Origin: Bacteroidales bacterium
GTDB lineage: Bacteria > Bacteroidota > Bacteroidia > Bacteroidales > JAFGUD01
NCBI GenBank assembly: GCA_016936595.1
Contig: JAFGXO010000089.1
Location: forward strand, 1-35,303
Length of the DNA: 35,303 nt
Reading direction: 5' to 3'
The translations under genes were made by a program, and so were the position numbers. Positions within the stretch are counted from its first letter, which is position 1. Each line of letters begins with the position of its first letter. Below are positions 16,202-25,000 of the stretch, in pieces. Below the pieces are notes generated by a model. The model saw nothing but the letters and a program-made list of their open reading frames with translations, had not been told where the DNA came from and made no database searches.

Positions 16202-16909
16202 TTATTTATATTGTTTTAATATTCTTTCAACTTCATTACGGACATTATCTTTAAGTTCGTCGGCAGATAGTTTTTTTGCTTGATCGGGAGAAATTTGTTT
16301 ACCAAAAATGAGTTTTAATTTTGCCGGGGTAATCCAAATGCTTTCTTCGGGCGCAATTTTATCAATTCCAATAAAACCAACTGGAACAATATCATATCCG
16401 GCATCTTTAGCAAATTTGAACGGTAATTTTTTAAAACTTCTCATTTTTCCGTCTTTAGATCGAGTTCCCTCCGGAAAAACAATAATTGAACGTGTTTTTA
16501 ATCTCTCTTTTGCAATTTCAAAACTTTTTAATGATTCTCTGGCATTTGTTCTGTTTATAGGAATTTGTCCGAAAATTTTAATAACACGCCCGTATAAAAA
16601 CCATTTAAAATGTGTGTGTGCTTCAATTGCGTTCATGTTTACCGGAAAATAAGCACTTGCAATTAAAACATCAAACATACTAACATGATTAGGCATAAAA
16701 ATATAAGTCTTGTTTTTGTCAATTGGTTCTTCAAATATTACTTTTGTTCTAATAAAAATAATTCGTAAAATAATACGAGAAGTAACAGATAAATATTTGT
16801 AAAGAAATTTTTTAGAAAAAAATAAGTTTAAAATTAGGATAGAGGTGAAAATAAATAGATAACCAAAGCCACCAATTAACCATATAAATATTGACAAGAT
16901 GTATTTCAT
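16202..16909 (-). CDS. plsC: 1-acyl-sn-glycerol-3-phosphate acyltransferase
   Basis: Acylates lysophosphatidic acid to phosphatidic acid at the inner membrane. The preferred start is the ATG at 16909 (MKYILSIFIWLIGGFGYLF, 235 residues), which puts the membrane anchor at the N-terminus; the frame stays open to 16966, but those 19 residues (MLTNYKFICKKYL...) look like leader. Catalytic motif I is NHVSMFD (NHxxxxD), followed by IPINRTNARES (motif II) and FPEGTRSKDGKMRSFKKLPFKFA (motif III), then IVPVGFIG. This is a classical PlsC, unlike the divergent acyltransferase at 6510. It is downstream of recX on the same strand with a gap of about 100 bases. Confidence 0.9.
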   Translation of the reverse strand: MKYILSIFIWLIGGFGYLFIFTSILILNLFFSKKFLYKYLSVTSRIILRIIFIRTKVIFEEPIDKNKTYIFMPNHVSMFDVLIASAYFPVNMNAIEAHTHFKWFLYGRVIKIFGQIPINRTNARESLKSFEIAKERLKTRSIIVFPEGTRSKDGKMRSFKKLPFKFAKDAGYDIVPVGFIGIDKIAPEESIWITPAKLKLIFGKQISPDQAKKLSADELKDNVRNEVERILKQYK

Positions 16910-17010
16910 TGTAAAATTATTTTTAATTAGGTACTTTTTGCAGATAAATTTATAATTTGTTAGCAAAAAAAGCCCTTAATAAGAGTTTATTTTTCGCATT
17001 TTAATAGTTT

Positions 17011-17469
17011 TTATTTCAAAATTTCATTTAAAATAGGGTAAATAATATCAGGTTCGTAACCCTTTGAAGTCATTGATGATAATATTTTGTTTTTTAATTT
17101 AATTTTATCGTTAGTTTTTAAGTTTTTGAGTTTATTATTGATTAGTTTTTGTGCTGTTTTCTTGTATTCAGTGTCGTTTATATCGTTTAATGCTTTTTGA
17201 ATAATATTTTTGGGGATATTTTTGTTAATAAGATGGAATGCTATTTTTTTTTTGCCCCAATTATTGAATTTAAATTTATCGGCAGCAAAGGCAAGGGCAT
17301 ATCTTTGTTGGTCAATAAATTTCTCGTCAATTAACGAGGCAATTATTTTATCAATAAATTCAGGATTAGTATTCCAATTATTAAGCTTAAAAGTAATGTC
17401 TTTAATACACACTTCTTTAGTGCTACAAAATCTCATTGCTTTAGAAAGAGCAGAGTTGAATTCGTTCAT
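17011..17469 (-). CDS. recX: RecX family regulatory protein
   Basis: A 152-residue, all-helical RecX-type protein, which modulates RecA filaments in the families studied. Typical features are the LSKAMRFCSTKEVC opening (usual form: A..yL..r..s..El), LIDEKFIDQQRYALAFAADKFKFNNWGKKKIAFHLINKNI (the conserved 'D..rya...v..r....G...i...L...gi' pattern) and C-terminal helical repeats. It is very Lys/Asn-rich. Its ATG overlaps the crp stop codon by one base (TAATG), so the two are translationally coupled. recA is not in the window. Confidence 0.88.
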   Translation of the reverse strand: MNEFNSALSKAMRFCSTKEVCIKDITFKLNNWNTNPEFIDKIIASLIDEKFIDQQRYALAFAADKFKFNNWGKKKIAFHLINKNIPKNIIQKALNDINDTEYKKTAQKLINNKLKNLKTNDKIKLKNKILSSMTSKGYEPDIIYPILNEILK

Positions 17470-18164
17470 TATCCTATACGGCTAATTCTTTCAAGTTTTT
17501 GATAATCAAGTACTTTTATTTTTTTTCCGTCTAATTCAATAACTTTTTCGTCTCTAAAATTATACAAAGTTTTAATAGCATTTGAGGTAGTCATGTTAGC
17601 TAAATTAGCTAAATCTTCGCGGTAAAGCTGAATTTTAATAGTAGAATTATCGGCTTCAAAACCATAAGTTTCGGCAAGTCTGATAATGCTTTCGGCCAAC
17701 CGACCTCTAAGATGTTTTTGAGTTAATGATATTAAATTGTTTTCGGCTTCGCCAAGTTCTTGTGCTAAAAAAGTTATAATTTGAACAGAAAACAAATAGT
17801 TTTGTTCAACAACTTTATATAAGTCTTCTTTGTTTATAATACAAACAATTGAATCTTCAAAGGCACCGGCTGAGGCGTTGTAATGATCATTAGCAAATAA
17901 AGCACGGTATCCAATAAAATCGCCGGGTTTTGCAAGCCGTAAAATTTGTTCTTTACCGTTTAATCCGTCTTTGTATATTTTAACTTTGCCTTTTGCAAGA
18001 GATATTAGTCCTGTAGGGTTAAATCCTTCTTTAAATATTATTTCGTTTTTTTTGTACGAAATACAATTCATTCCGGCTAAAAGAGTTTCTTTTTGTTCGT
18101 TAGATAAAACCTTAAAGATAGAATTCTTATTTTCAATACATTTATGGCAATAATCTTGATACAT
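17469..18164 (-). CDS. Crp/Fnr family transcriptional regulator
   Basis: A 231-residue regulator. Residues 15-135 are a cyclic-nucleotide-binding-type beta barrel (NEIIFKEGFNPTGLISLAKGKVKIYKDG, then PGDFIGYRALF), followed by the dimerisation helix and a C-terminal winged helix-turn-helix (LYREDLANLANMTTSNAIKTLYNFRDEKVIELDGKKIKVLD). The cAMP-contact arginine/serine of Crp is not apparent. Three cysteines near the N-terminus (Cys6, Cys9 and Cys34) recall Fnr-type sensors, although Fnr also needs a fourth cysteine in the barrel: here a Cys in DSIVCIINKED is a candidate. Oxygen, redox or metal sensing is inference. It is coupled to recX and diverges from the DUF4190-like gene. Confidence 0.9.
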   Translation of the reverse strand: MYQDYCHKCIENKNSIFKVLSNEQKETLLAGMNCISYKKNEIIFKEGFNPTGLISLAKGKVKIYKDGLNGKEQILRLAKPGDFIGYRALFANDHYNASAGAFEDSIVCIINKEDLYKVVEQNYLFSVQIITFLAQELGEAENNLISLTQKHLRGRLAESIIRLAETYGFEADNSTIKIQLYREDLANLANMTTSNAIKTLYNFRDEKVIELDGKKIKVLDYQKLERISRIG

Positions 18165-18181
18165 CGTAAATTTATTTTCTG

Positions 18182-18189
18182 CAAAAGTA
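18182..18189 (-). promoter_or_regulatory. Candidate -7 box for crp-recX
   Basis: TACTTTTG on the - strand predicts a start near 18175, about 11 bases before the ATG at 18164. The -33 element is unclear. Confidence 0.45.
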
Positions 18190-18211
18190 GTAATTTTATT
18201 TCTTAAAACAT

Positions 18212-18219
18212 TATTTTTG
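18212..18219 (+). promoter_or_regulatory. Candidate -7 box for the DUF4190-like gene
   Basis: TATTTTTG predicts a start near 18226, ten bases before the ATG at 18236. It lies 22 bases from the opposing crp box, close enough for the Crp/Fnr protein or polymerase to affect both genes. Confidence 0.45.
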
Positions 18220-18235
18220 TTGAAAAATCAAATAT

Positions 18236-18697
18236 ATGTCAAATCAGATAAAAACTTTAGGTATTCTTTCGTTAGTATTTGGAATTGTTTCTTTAGTATT
18301 GTTTTGTATTCCAATTTTTTCTTTAATATTATCATCTACCGGTTTACTCTTAGGCGTAATAGGTTTTACTCAGGCTTCAAAAACTCAAGAACCTAAAGGT
18401 ACTGTTACTTCGGGATTGATTATTAGCATTTTAGCATTCTTAATAGCTGTAGTTTATAATGCTACTATTTTTGGAGCTTTGGGAGATTTTAACAATTTTT
18501 TTGATGGAGGAGATTGGTTTAATGATGAACCTAATCCATACTATGATCCGTATTATGATGATCCTTATTACGATCCAAACGACATTGATACAAACATGAC
18601 CGATGTTGATTCTCTGCTTTTAGATCCCGCTGAAATTAATAATCTTGATAATTCCAGCAACGATTTTGATAACGGGCCGGGTCCTGCACCTAATTAG
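18236..18697 (+). CDS. DUF4190-like membrane protein with acidic Tyr/Asp/Pro tail
   Basis: A 153-residue protein. Residues 6-50 form two close hydrophobic helices with the family's 'LGILSLVFGIVSLVL...TGLLLGVIGFTQA' style, and a third helix (GLIISILAFLIAVVYNATIFG) follows after KGTVTSG; this is the DUF4190 layout. The remainder is low-complexity: an imperfect repeat of YYDP units (YYDPYYDDPYYDPNDID, about residues 101-117) and an Asp/Asn-rich end with no basic residues. The tail has high negative charge and may bind cations or basic partners; this is inference. It diverges from the Crp/Fnr gene. Confidence 0.75.
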   Translation: MSNQIKTLGILSLVFGIVSLVLFCIPIFSLILSSTGLLLGVIGFTQASKTQEPKGTVTSGLIISILAFLIAVVYNATIFGALGDFNNFFDGGDWFNDEPNPYYDPYYDDPYYDPNDIDTNMTDVDSLLLDPAEINNLDNSSNDFDNGPGPAPN

Positions 18698-18761
18698 TTA
18701 ATTTTGGTTAAATTTTGAAATGCTTAGTGTGATTTTATAAATACTGAAAATTTTCAAATAA

Positions 18762-19676
18762 TTACTCAAACGGCTTTTCTTTTTCAAAATCCGGCAAATA
18801 GTTGTCTTTGCTTTCAAGTTCTTGAATAAATGCATTAGTAAAATTTAATTTTTCAATTTCTTGTAAAACAACATTGTATTCTTGAAATGTTAAAGGTCGG
18901 TTTAATTCCGGTGTTTCTTTTTGCAAAAATTGAGGGTTATATTGCGACATAACAGAAATATGAACATCTGTTGAGATTTCAGAAGCAATAAATCGTAAAA
19001 TTTCAACTGAATTGTTAATATTATTCGGTAGTACTAAATGTCTGATTATTAGTCCACTTTCGGCGTAACCGTTTTTATTTATAAATAAACCGGAGCCTTT
19101 TTGTTTGTACATTTCTCTAATTGAAGCAAAAGCAATTTGGGGATAATTTTTTGCACCCGAATATTTTAAAGAAATATCATTAAACGCGTATTTTAAATCC
19201 GGTAAATAAACATCAATGTAAGGTTCTAATTCTTGCAAAGTTTCAATTTTGTCGTAAGAATTTGTATTAAAAACAGTTATAGGAAAATATTTTCTGCTTT
19301 TTAGCTCTTTTATTATTTCAATAGTTTGTGGCACAAAGTGCGAAGGCGAAACAAATCCAAGAGCTTCTACTCCGGTGTCTAAAATATTGGTTATTTTTTT
19401 TATTGTTTCTTCAAATGAAAATTCAAATTTGTTTGCATTAATTTTGTTGTTGCTTATCTGATAATTCTGACAATAAACACATTGTAAATTGCAATGAGCA
19501 AAAAACACGTTGCAAATTCCGTTCTTGCCACTAATAGGCGGTTCTTCGCCTTGATGCGAAAAAACAGAAGCAATATAGTATCCTTTGCCGGTATTGCAGT
19601 ATCCTTTGTTTTTTTGTGTTCTGTTGGCATTGCAATTACGCGGGCAAATATTACAATTTAGTAGTTTGGTTTTCAT
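18762..19676 (-). CDS. Radical SAM protein, PflA/PflX-like
   Basis: A 304-residue radical SAM enzyme. The [4Fe-4S]/SAM motif is C62-NLQ-C66-VY-C69, preceded by GICNVFFAH and followed by QNYQIS. The N-terminal region has five further cysteines (Cys8, 11, 15, 27 and 55, e.g. CNICPRNC and KGYC), a pattern of the PflX-type 'putative pyruvate formate-lyase activating enzyme' group. LGFVSPSHFVPQ and LPDLKYAFNDISLKYSGAKNY also fit that group. No glycyl-radical enzyme is adjacent, and the true substrate of this subfamily is not established. There is no AmmeMemoRadiSam partner nearby. Confidence 0.87.
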   Translation of the reverse strand: MKTKLLNCNICPRNCNANRTQKNKGYCNTGKGYYIASVFSHQGEEPPISGKNGICNVFFAHCNLQCVYCQNYQISNNKINANKFEFSFEETIKKITNILDTGVEALGFVSPSHFVPQTIEIIKELKSRKYFPITVFNTNSYDKIETLQELEPYIDVYLPDLKYAFNDISLKYSGAKNYPQIAFASIREMYKQKGSGLFINKNGYAESGLIIRHLVLPNNINNSVEILRFIASEISTDVHISVMSQYNPQFLQKETPELNRPLTFQEYNVVLQEIEKLNFTNAFIQELESKDNYLPDFEKEKPFE

Positions 19677-19762
19677 TTTTATTTAAATAATTGGGCAGCA
19701 AAAGTACAATTTTGTATTGGTAATTCAGAATATTTTCAAGTTTTAAAATTGTCTTAAAAAAC

Positions 19763-19790
19763 AAAAAAAGCCCGCTTTTAGCGAGCTTTT
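19763..19790 (-). terminator. Terminator of pspA
   Basis: Read on the - strand: an 11-bp stem (19790-19780 with 19776-19766, one U·G pair), 3-base loop, then a T run to 19763. It lies 33 bases after the pspA stop codon. Confidence 0.85.
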
Positions 19791-19823
19791 AAAAAATATA
19801 CTTACAGTTTTTTTACAGATTGG

Positions 19824-20567
19824 CTACTCTGTAGGAGGAATATCTGTAGTTTCAGTGTTTTCGGGTAACTGACCGGATAATTTTGCTTTAAGAGCAGCAA
19901 GAGCATCGGTTCCGTCGGTTGAAGTTTCTTCAAGAACGCTATCAATTTCGTCTTCGAGGGATCTGTTTTCAAGAGCCAATTCTCCATACGATTCTGAAAG
20001 AGCTTCTTGCGATTCAATTTTTTCTTTCATTCTTTCAAGCATACTAACAGTGCTTGTAGAATCGATGCCGGCTAATTGTTTGTTTACATTTTTAGTTGCT
20101 TCGCTAACTTTAGCTCTGGCTTTAAGCATTTTAGCTTCATTTTCCCATTTGCTGATGTTTGTTTTTAGTTGTTTTATAGAAACTTCTAATTTTTGAACTT
20201 GAGCATCATATTTTTGGTAGTTAGTTGCCGATAATTTATAATTATTAATTGATTGTTCTTTCTTTTGAAGAGCAGCAGTTGCTAAACGATCGGCTTCAGC
20301 AGGTTCTAAAGCACCACTTTGAGCTCTTTTTACAAGTTCAATAGCTTTGTTTTCGTACATTGTAGATTGTTCTTTGTACGAGTTTGTTTCATTTTTTGTT
20401 CTAATAGCCAATGCTTTAACTTGTGCTAAGGCTTCAATACTTTTATTTAGTTGCTCTTTTAAATCTCTAATGCCTTGTTCGGTCATTTTCACAGGGTCTT
20501 CAAGTTTATCTACTTGCGAGTGAGCTTCGGCCTGTCCAATTTTGAATAATCTTTTAAAAATACCCAT
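19824..20567 (-). CDS. pspA: PspA/IM30 family membrane-stress protein
   Basis: A 247-residue, almost fully alpha-helical coiled-coil protein of the PspA/Vipp1 (ESCRT-III-like) family that coats and stabilises the inner membrane. It opens with MGIFKRLFKIGQAEAHSQVDKLEDPVKM, an amphipathic helix followed by the conserved 'DP' turn, then heptad-rich helices (EQGIRDLKEQLNKSIEALAQVKAL, YENKAIELVKRAQSG). The C-terminal tail is acidic (LAALKAKLSGQLPENTETTDIPPTE). The ATG at 20567 was chosen over the longer open frame to 20630, whose extra 21 residues precede the canonical MGIF start. No pspF, pspB or pspC is adjacent; the diverging neighbour is an XRE regulator that may control it. Confidence 0.93.
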   Translation of the reverse strand: MGIFKRLFKIGQAEAHSQVDKLEDPVKMTEQGIRDLKEQLNKSIEALAQVKALAIRTKNETNSYKEQSTMYENKAIELVKRAQSGALEPAEADRLATAALQKKEQSINNYKLSATNYQKYDAQVQKLEVSIKQLKTNISKWENEAKMLKARAKVSEATKNVNKQLAGIDSTSTVSMLERMKEKIESQEALSESYGELALENRSLEDEIDSVLEETSTDGTDALAALKAKLSGQLPENTETTDIPPTE

Positions 20568-20569
20568 AG

Positions 20570-20600
20570 TTGTAAGTTTTAAATGTTTTGTGTAATTTTG
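20570..20600 (+). promoter_or_regulatory. Promoter of the XRE/S24-like gene
   Basis: TTG (20570-20572), a 20-base spacer and TAATTTTG (20593-20600). The start is predicted near 20607, leaving a leader of about 53 bases before the ATG at 20660. The -33 element abuts the pspA start codon on the other strand. Confidence 0.6.
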
Positions 20601-20659
20601 CTTCAAATATGCTAAGATTTTTACTAACAACCAAAAAAATTAGCAAAAATTTTATTGAT

Positions 20660-21292
20660 ATGTCATTTTTTGGAACTAATATTAAAAAAATACGGGTAGC
20701 TAAAAAGCTCAGTCAAACAGAATTTGCTAAAATTTTTGACTTAACTCGTTCTGCTGTAGGTGCTTACGAAGAGGGTAGGGCTGAAGCTAAAATTGATAAA
20801 ATACTGGAAATTGCGGACTATTTTGGAATAGATTTAAATAAATTTTTGACAAAAAAACTTACTTTAAACGAAATTTTTAATTACGATGCGAAAAAAGTGA
20901 CTCAAATTTGGAATTCAAATTTTACTTCAATTCCCTTTGTTGACAGCAAAAAAATTAAGCAATATATTGATAATTATAGCAGTTCTGAATTTATTAAACG
21001 CTTGCCAAAAATTTGTTTGCCTCAAATTGACGAAAAATTTATGGCTTTTGAATATTCTAATTCCGAGCATTTTTTTGATGGAGACATTTTAATTTGCAAA
21101 CCTTACGAACATAAACCAACAAATGAAGATTTATATTTTTTTATTGCTCCTGATGGTGTTTCTATTGGTGGTAAAATTTCGCTGAAAAAAAAATATTTAG
21201 AAATTTGGCTTATTAAGTCCGTTATTAGTAGAAGTTTACATAAAATAGAAACAAATAATAAATTAGATGAAATATTAAAAAAATTAAGTTAA
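20660..21292 (+). CDS. XRE-type regulator with S24/LexA-like C-terminal region
   Basis: A 210-residue DNA-binding protein. The ATG at 20660 (MSFFGTNIKKIRVAKKLSQ) is preferred to an upstream one at 20588, which would run through the promoter box. Residues 6-60 are a Cro/C1-type helix-turn-helix (KIRVAKKLSQTEFAKIFDLTRSAVGAYEEGRAEAK, cut here into its motif). The C-terminal half resembles the S24 peptidase fold: EYSNSEHFFDGDILIC aligns with the LexA G-x-S-M-x-P...DGD segment, keeping a Ser and the DGD but losing Met and Pro, and GGKISLKKK could hold the general-base Lys. Whether it can self-cleave is uncertain. It diverges from pspA across 92 bases and lies upstream of recR, so control of membrane-stress or DNA-damage genes is possible but unproven. 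Confidence 0.82.
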   Translation: MSFFGTNIKKIRVAKKLSQTEFAKIFDLTRSAVGAYEEGRAEAKIDKILEIADYFGIDLNKFLTKKLTLNEIFNYDAKKVTQIWNSNFTSIPFVDSKKIKQYIDNYSSSEFIKRLPKICLPQIDEKFMAFEYSNSEHFFDGDILICKPYEHKPTNEDLYFFIAPDGVSIGGKISLKKKYLEIWLIKSVISRSLHKIETNNKLDEILKKLS

Positions 21293-21363
21293 AAATTTCT
21301 TTTTGTTTAAAGTCAGAAACATAAAAAAAAGTATATTTTAACACCAAAAAAAATTATTATAAC

Positions 21364-21393
21364 TTTGATATTTGTTTAATGTAAATATCTTTG
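21364..21393 (+). promoter_or_regulatory. Promoter of recR
   Basis: TTTG (21364-21367), an 18-base spacer and TATCTTTG (21386-21393). The start is predicted near 21400, about 42 bases before the ATG. Confidence 0.52.
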
Positions 21394-21441
21394 CATTATA
21401 TATTCTCGGTTTTTTTACCAACAAATAAGTAATATAAATTT

Positions 21442-22056
21442 ATGTTTGAAGAAGAATTTTCGTCTAAATTGTTAACAAAAGCAGTAAACGAATTTGCAAA
21501 ACTGCCCGGAATAGGCAAAAAAACTGCCTTACGTTTAGTTTTACATTTATTAAATAAGGAAACCGAGCAAGTGAAAATTTTTTCGGAATCAATTGTCAGG
21601 TTAAAAGAAGAAATAAAAATTTGCAAAACTTGTAACAATTTATCCGACAACGAAAAGTGTGATATTTGTTCAAATCCTAAACGCCATACCGGAGTTGTTT
21701 GTGTGGTTGAAAATATAAAAGATATAATTGCAATAGAAAAAACAATGCAATTTAATGGCTTGTATCATGTTTTAGGAGGTTTAATTTCGCCTATTGATGG
21801 AATTGCTCCTTCTGATTTGAATATTCATAGCCTTGAACAACGTATTGTAAATGAGTATATTACTGAACTTGTTTTTGCGTTAAATACAACTATGGAAGGC
21901 GAAACTACAAGTTTTTTTCTTTTTAAAAAGTTTAAAAATTTTGATGTTGAAATTTCATCAATAGCAAGAGGTGTTGGGTTTGGAGATGAACTGGAATACA
22001 CCGATGAAGTTACATTAGGTAGGGCTATTACAAACCGAACTAAATTAGAATTCTAA
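21442..22056 (+). CDS. recR: Recombination mediator RecR
   Basis: Acts with RecF/RecO in loading RecA at gaps. The 204 residues are normal for the family: an N-terminal helix-hairpin-helix (LAKLPGIGKKTALRLVLHLL type, residues 17-36), a four-cysteine zinc finger (CKTCNNLSDNEKCDIC), a TOPRIM domain from VVCVVENIKDIIAIEK through YHVLGGLISPIDG, and the C-terminal SSIARGVGFGDELEYTDEVTLGRAITNR segment. The next gene starts 25 bases later and may share its transcript. Confidence 0.96.
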   Translation: MFEEEFSSKLLTKAVNEFAKLPGIGKKTALRLVLHLLNKETEQVKIFSESIVRLKEEIKICKTCNNLSDNEKCDICSNPKRHTGVVCVVENIKDIIAIEKTMQFNGLYHVLGGLISPIDGIAPSDLNIHSLEQRIVNEYITELVFALNTTMEGETTSFFLFKKFKNFDVEISSIARGVGFGDELEYTDEVTLGRAITNRTKLEF

Positions 22057-22081
22057 TTTTTTTTTATACTATATTTGTCAG

Positions 22082-25000
22082 ATGAAAAAGTTACTCTTTA
22101 TTATACTTATTTTTATATCAATTGGTGCTAATGCCCAGTTTTATAACGGTTTACAGATGAATTTTGGTAAAAACAGAATTCAGTATAAACCCTTTGACTG
22201 GAAATATTATCGTTACAACGATTATGATATTTATTGCTACGAAAGAGGAGTAAATTTAGGAAAATACGTTGCCGAAAATATCGAATCCGTTTTTGACGAA
22301 ATGTCAACTTTTTTTGGTGTAGATTTGAGAGATAGGGTTTTATTTATAGTGTATAATAATCTTTCGGAGTTTAGGCAAACAAATATAGGCTTGCAAACCG
22401 GAAATGTTGATTTTAATATTGGCGGTCAGTATCAAATTCTTGAAAATAAAGTTTTTATTTTTTATCAAGGAGATCATCAAAAATTTATGCGTCAAATCAG
22501 AGAAGTTGTTGCACGATTGTATGTTAATCAAATTTTATACGGAACAGCTTTTACCGATAAGCTAACAAATTCAACGCTTCTAAATGTACCCAAATGGTTT
22601 GAGGAAGGTTTAGTATCCTATGTTTCGCAGCCTTATGATATGGATGTTTTTAACAACGTAAAAGATTTATTGCAAACTAAAAAACATATAAGTTTTAACC
22701 ATTTATCCGGTGAGATGGCTAAACAAGTTGGTCATTCGTTTTGGTATTTTATTTCAGATACTTATGGCGATGAAATTATAGCTAATATCTTATATTTTTC
22801 TAAAATAAGTAAGAGCATAAAAAATTCTATGAATTTTGTTGTAGGCATGGGGTTAAAAGATTTGGTTTTAGAATGGCGAAATTATTACAATCAAAAATTT
22901 GACCTTTCAACTCCAGATGTTTTTCCCGATAGTTTATCGTTAGTTGATATTTCAAAAAAGAAAAGAGTATATCAGCAATTTAAAGTTAGTCCGAATTCAA
23001 AAAAGATTGCTTTTGTTGAAAATTATGACGGCAGATATAAAATTTTTATGTACGATGTTGAAACCGGAAAAACTAAAAAATTGTACAAAGAAGGACAACG
23101 ACTTGAACAAATAGTTGATTATTCATATCCGTTATTGTCATGGAATAAAACCGGCGATATTTTAGCATTTACAGTTGAACACGAAAGCAATGTATATTTG
23201 TGGATGCATTATTTAGATAGAGATGAACCAAAATCGGTTGTTTTGCCTTATGTTTCTAAAGTTCTGGATTTTTCTTTTTCGCCAATTGGCGGATATATTG
23301 TCTTTTCGTCGGTTTCTAATGGATTTACCGATTTATTTGTTTTTAATTTGATGACCGGACAAATGGAACGGATTACTAATGATTTATCAGATGAATTAAA
23401 TCCTACTTTTAGTGAGGATAATTCTAAAATTATTTTTTCTTCAAACAGAACAAATGATACTCTTCAAAAATTTTACAGATATGAAGATTATCCGCCAATT
23501 GCCGATAATTTTGATTTATATGCTTATGATTTCAAAAATAAAACGCAAGTTTTAACTCGTTTAACCAATACAAAATATTCTAACGAAACCGAAGTTGTAA
23601 GTGTTGGACAAGATTATTACATGTATTTGTCTGATTCAGTTGGATTTAAAAATAGGTTTATGTTAAAGTACGATAGCGTAATAGCATTTGTAGATACAGT
23701 TGTTCATTACAAATATTTTTCTACAGATATTCAGGTTACCAATTATTCTAAAAATATTATTGAGCAAGATTTGAACAGAGGAATATTGGGTGAAATAATT
23801 TTTAATAATAAAAAATCAAATTTGTATTCATATAAGTTTGATATTAACAATGTTACACCAATAACAAATGCAAAAATATTGTCATTTACAAATGATAACA
23901 TTTTAAAACATCAATCAGTTCTTAGTCAGCAGAGTCAAGTACAAGCGAGTCAAGTAAATACTCAAAAAATGCTTGATAGTTTAAAACCTATTTTTCAGCA
24001 AAAAATTAACCAACCTGACACATCAATTGTAGATATAAATAATTATCAATTTGAAATAGAAGAAGATACTTTATTTGGATTGTTTTACAATAAAAAATAT
24101 TCTGTTATCCAGCAGGATACATTTAAATTTAATCAACTTTTAGCTTACCAGCCAACTTTTTATTTAAATGATGCAACAAGCCAGATTGATTTTAGCATGA
24201 TAAATCAATCTTATCAGCCCTTTACAGGAGGTCCGTTTTATTTTAATCCCGGAATGAGTTTATTTACAACTGTAGGAGTAGATGAACTATTTGATAATTA
24301 CAGACTTATGGCCGGATTTAGATGGGGGTTTAATGGTTCAATGGAATATTTATTAAGTGTCGAAAATTTAGAAAGACGTCTGGATAAACAGCTTATTTAT
24401 CATCGTCAGATTTTTAAAATGATATATGGTGATGAAAATTCTAATTTTCAATCTATAACAAAAACGTTTACAAACGAATTAATGTATGCTTTTAGGTATC
24501 CGTTTAATCAGGTTTCATCAATAAAAGGCACACTTATAGGAAAATATGACAGGAATGTTTTTTTATCACTTGATTACAATAGCCTTGTTTTGCCGGATAC
24601 TTTTAAAGTGTTTAGCGGTTTTAAAATGGAATATATTTTTGATAATTCCAGAGAATTGTCTTTGAATTTGGAAGAAGGAATAAAGTTTAAGCTTTTTGGC
24701 GAATTTTATCAACAAGTAAACGGAAAATATGATTACACAACGGTTTTAGGAGGCGACTTCAGGTTTTATAAAAATATTTTCAGAAACATGATTTTTGCCA
24801 CTCGTTTTGCCGGTTCTACTTCTTTTGGTAGTGGAAAAGTGATTTTTTATCTTGGTGGAGTTGATAATTGGATGGATTTATCTATTGATCCTAATGGCGA
24901 TAGTTATTTTGATCCTTCAGTAAATATTAACCCGGAAGAAAATTATTTGTTTCAGGCAGTTGCTACTAATATGAGAGGTTTTCCTCAAAATATACGAAAT

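Noticed and set aside
18745-18760. GAAAATTTTC palindrome as terminator for the convergent pair near 18700
   Set aside because: It has no loop of workable size and no T tail; such short AT palindromes are expected by chance here.
19802-20017. 71-codon open frame overlapping pspA on the same strand
   Set aside because: It is an out-of-frame shadow within the pspA coding region with no start context of its own.
20568-20630. Longer N-terminus for PspA
   Set aside because: PspA proteins begin with MGIF-type residues; the 21 extra codons lie in the divergent promoter region.
20588-20659. Longer N-terminus for the XRE regulator (ATG at 20588)
   Set aside because: It would overlap the TAATTTTG -7 box and add a Phe/Lys-rich leader before the usual MSFFGTNIKKIR start of the helix-turn-helix.
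22070-22077. TATATTTG -7 box before the 1093-aa gene
   Set aside because: It would place the transcript start inside the start codon (ATG at 22082) and has no -33 element; cotranscription with recR is as likely.
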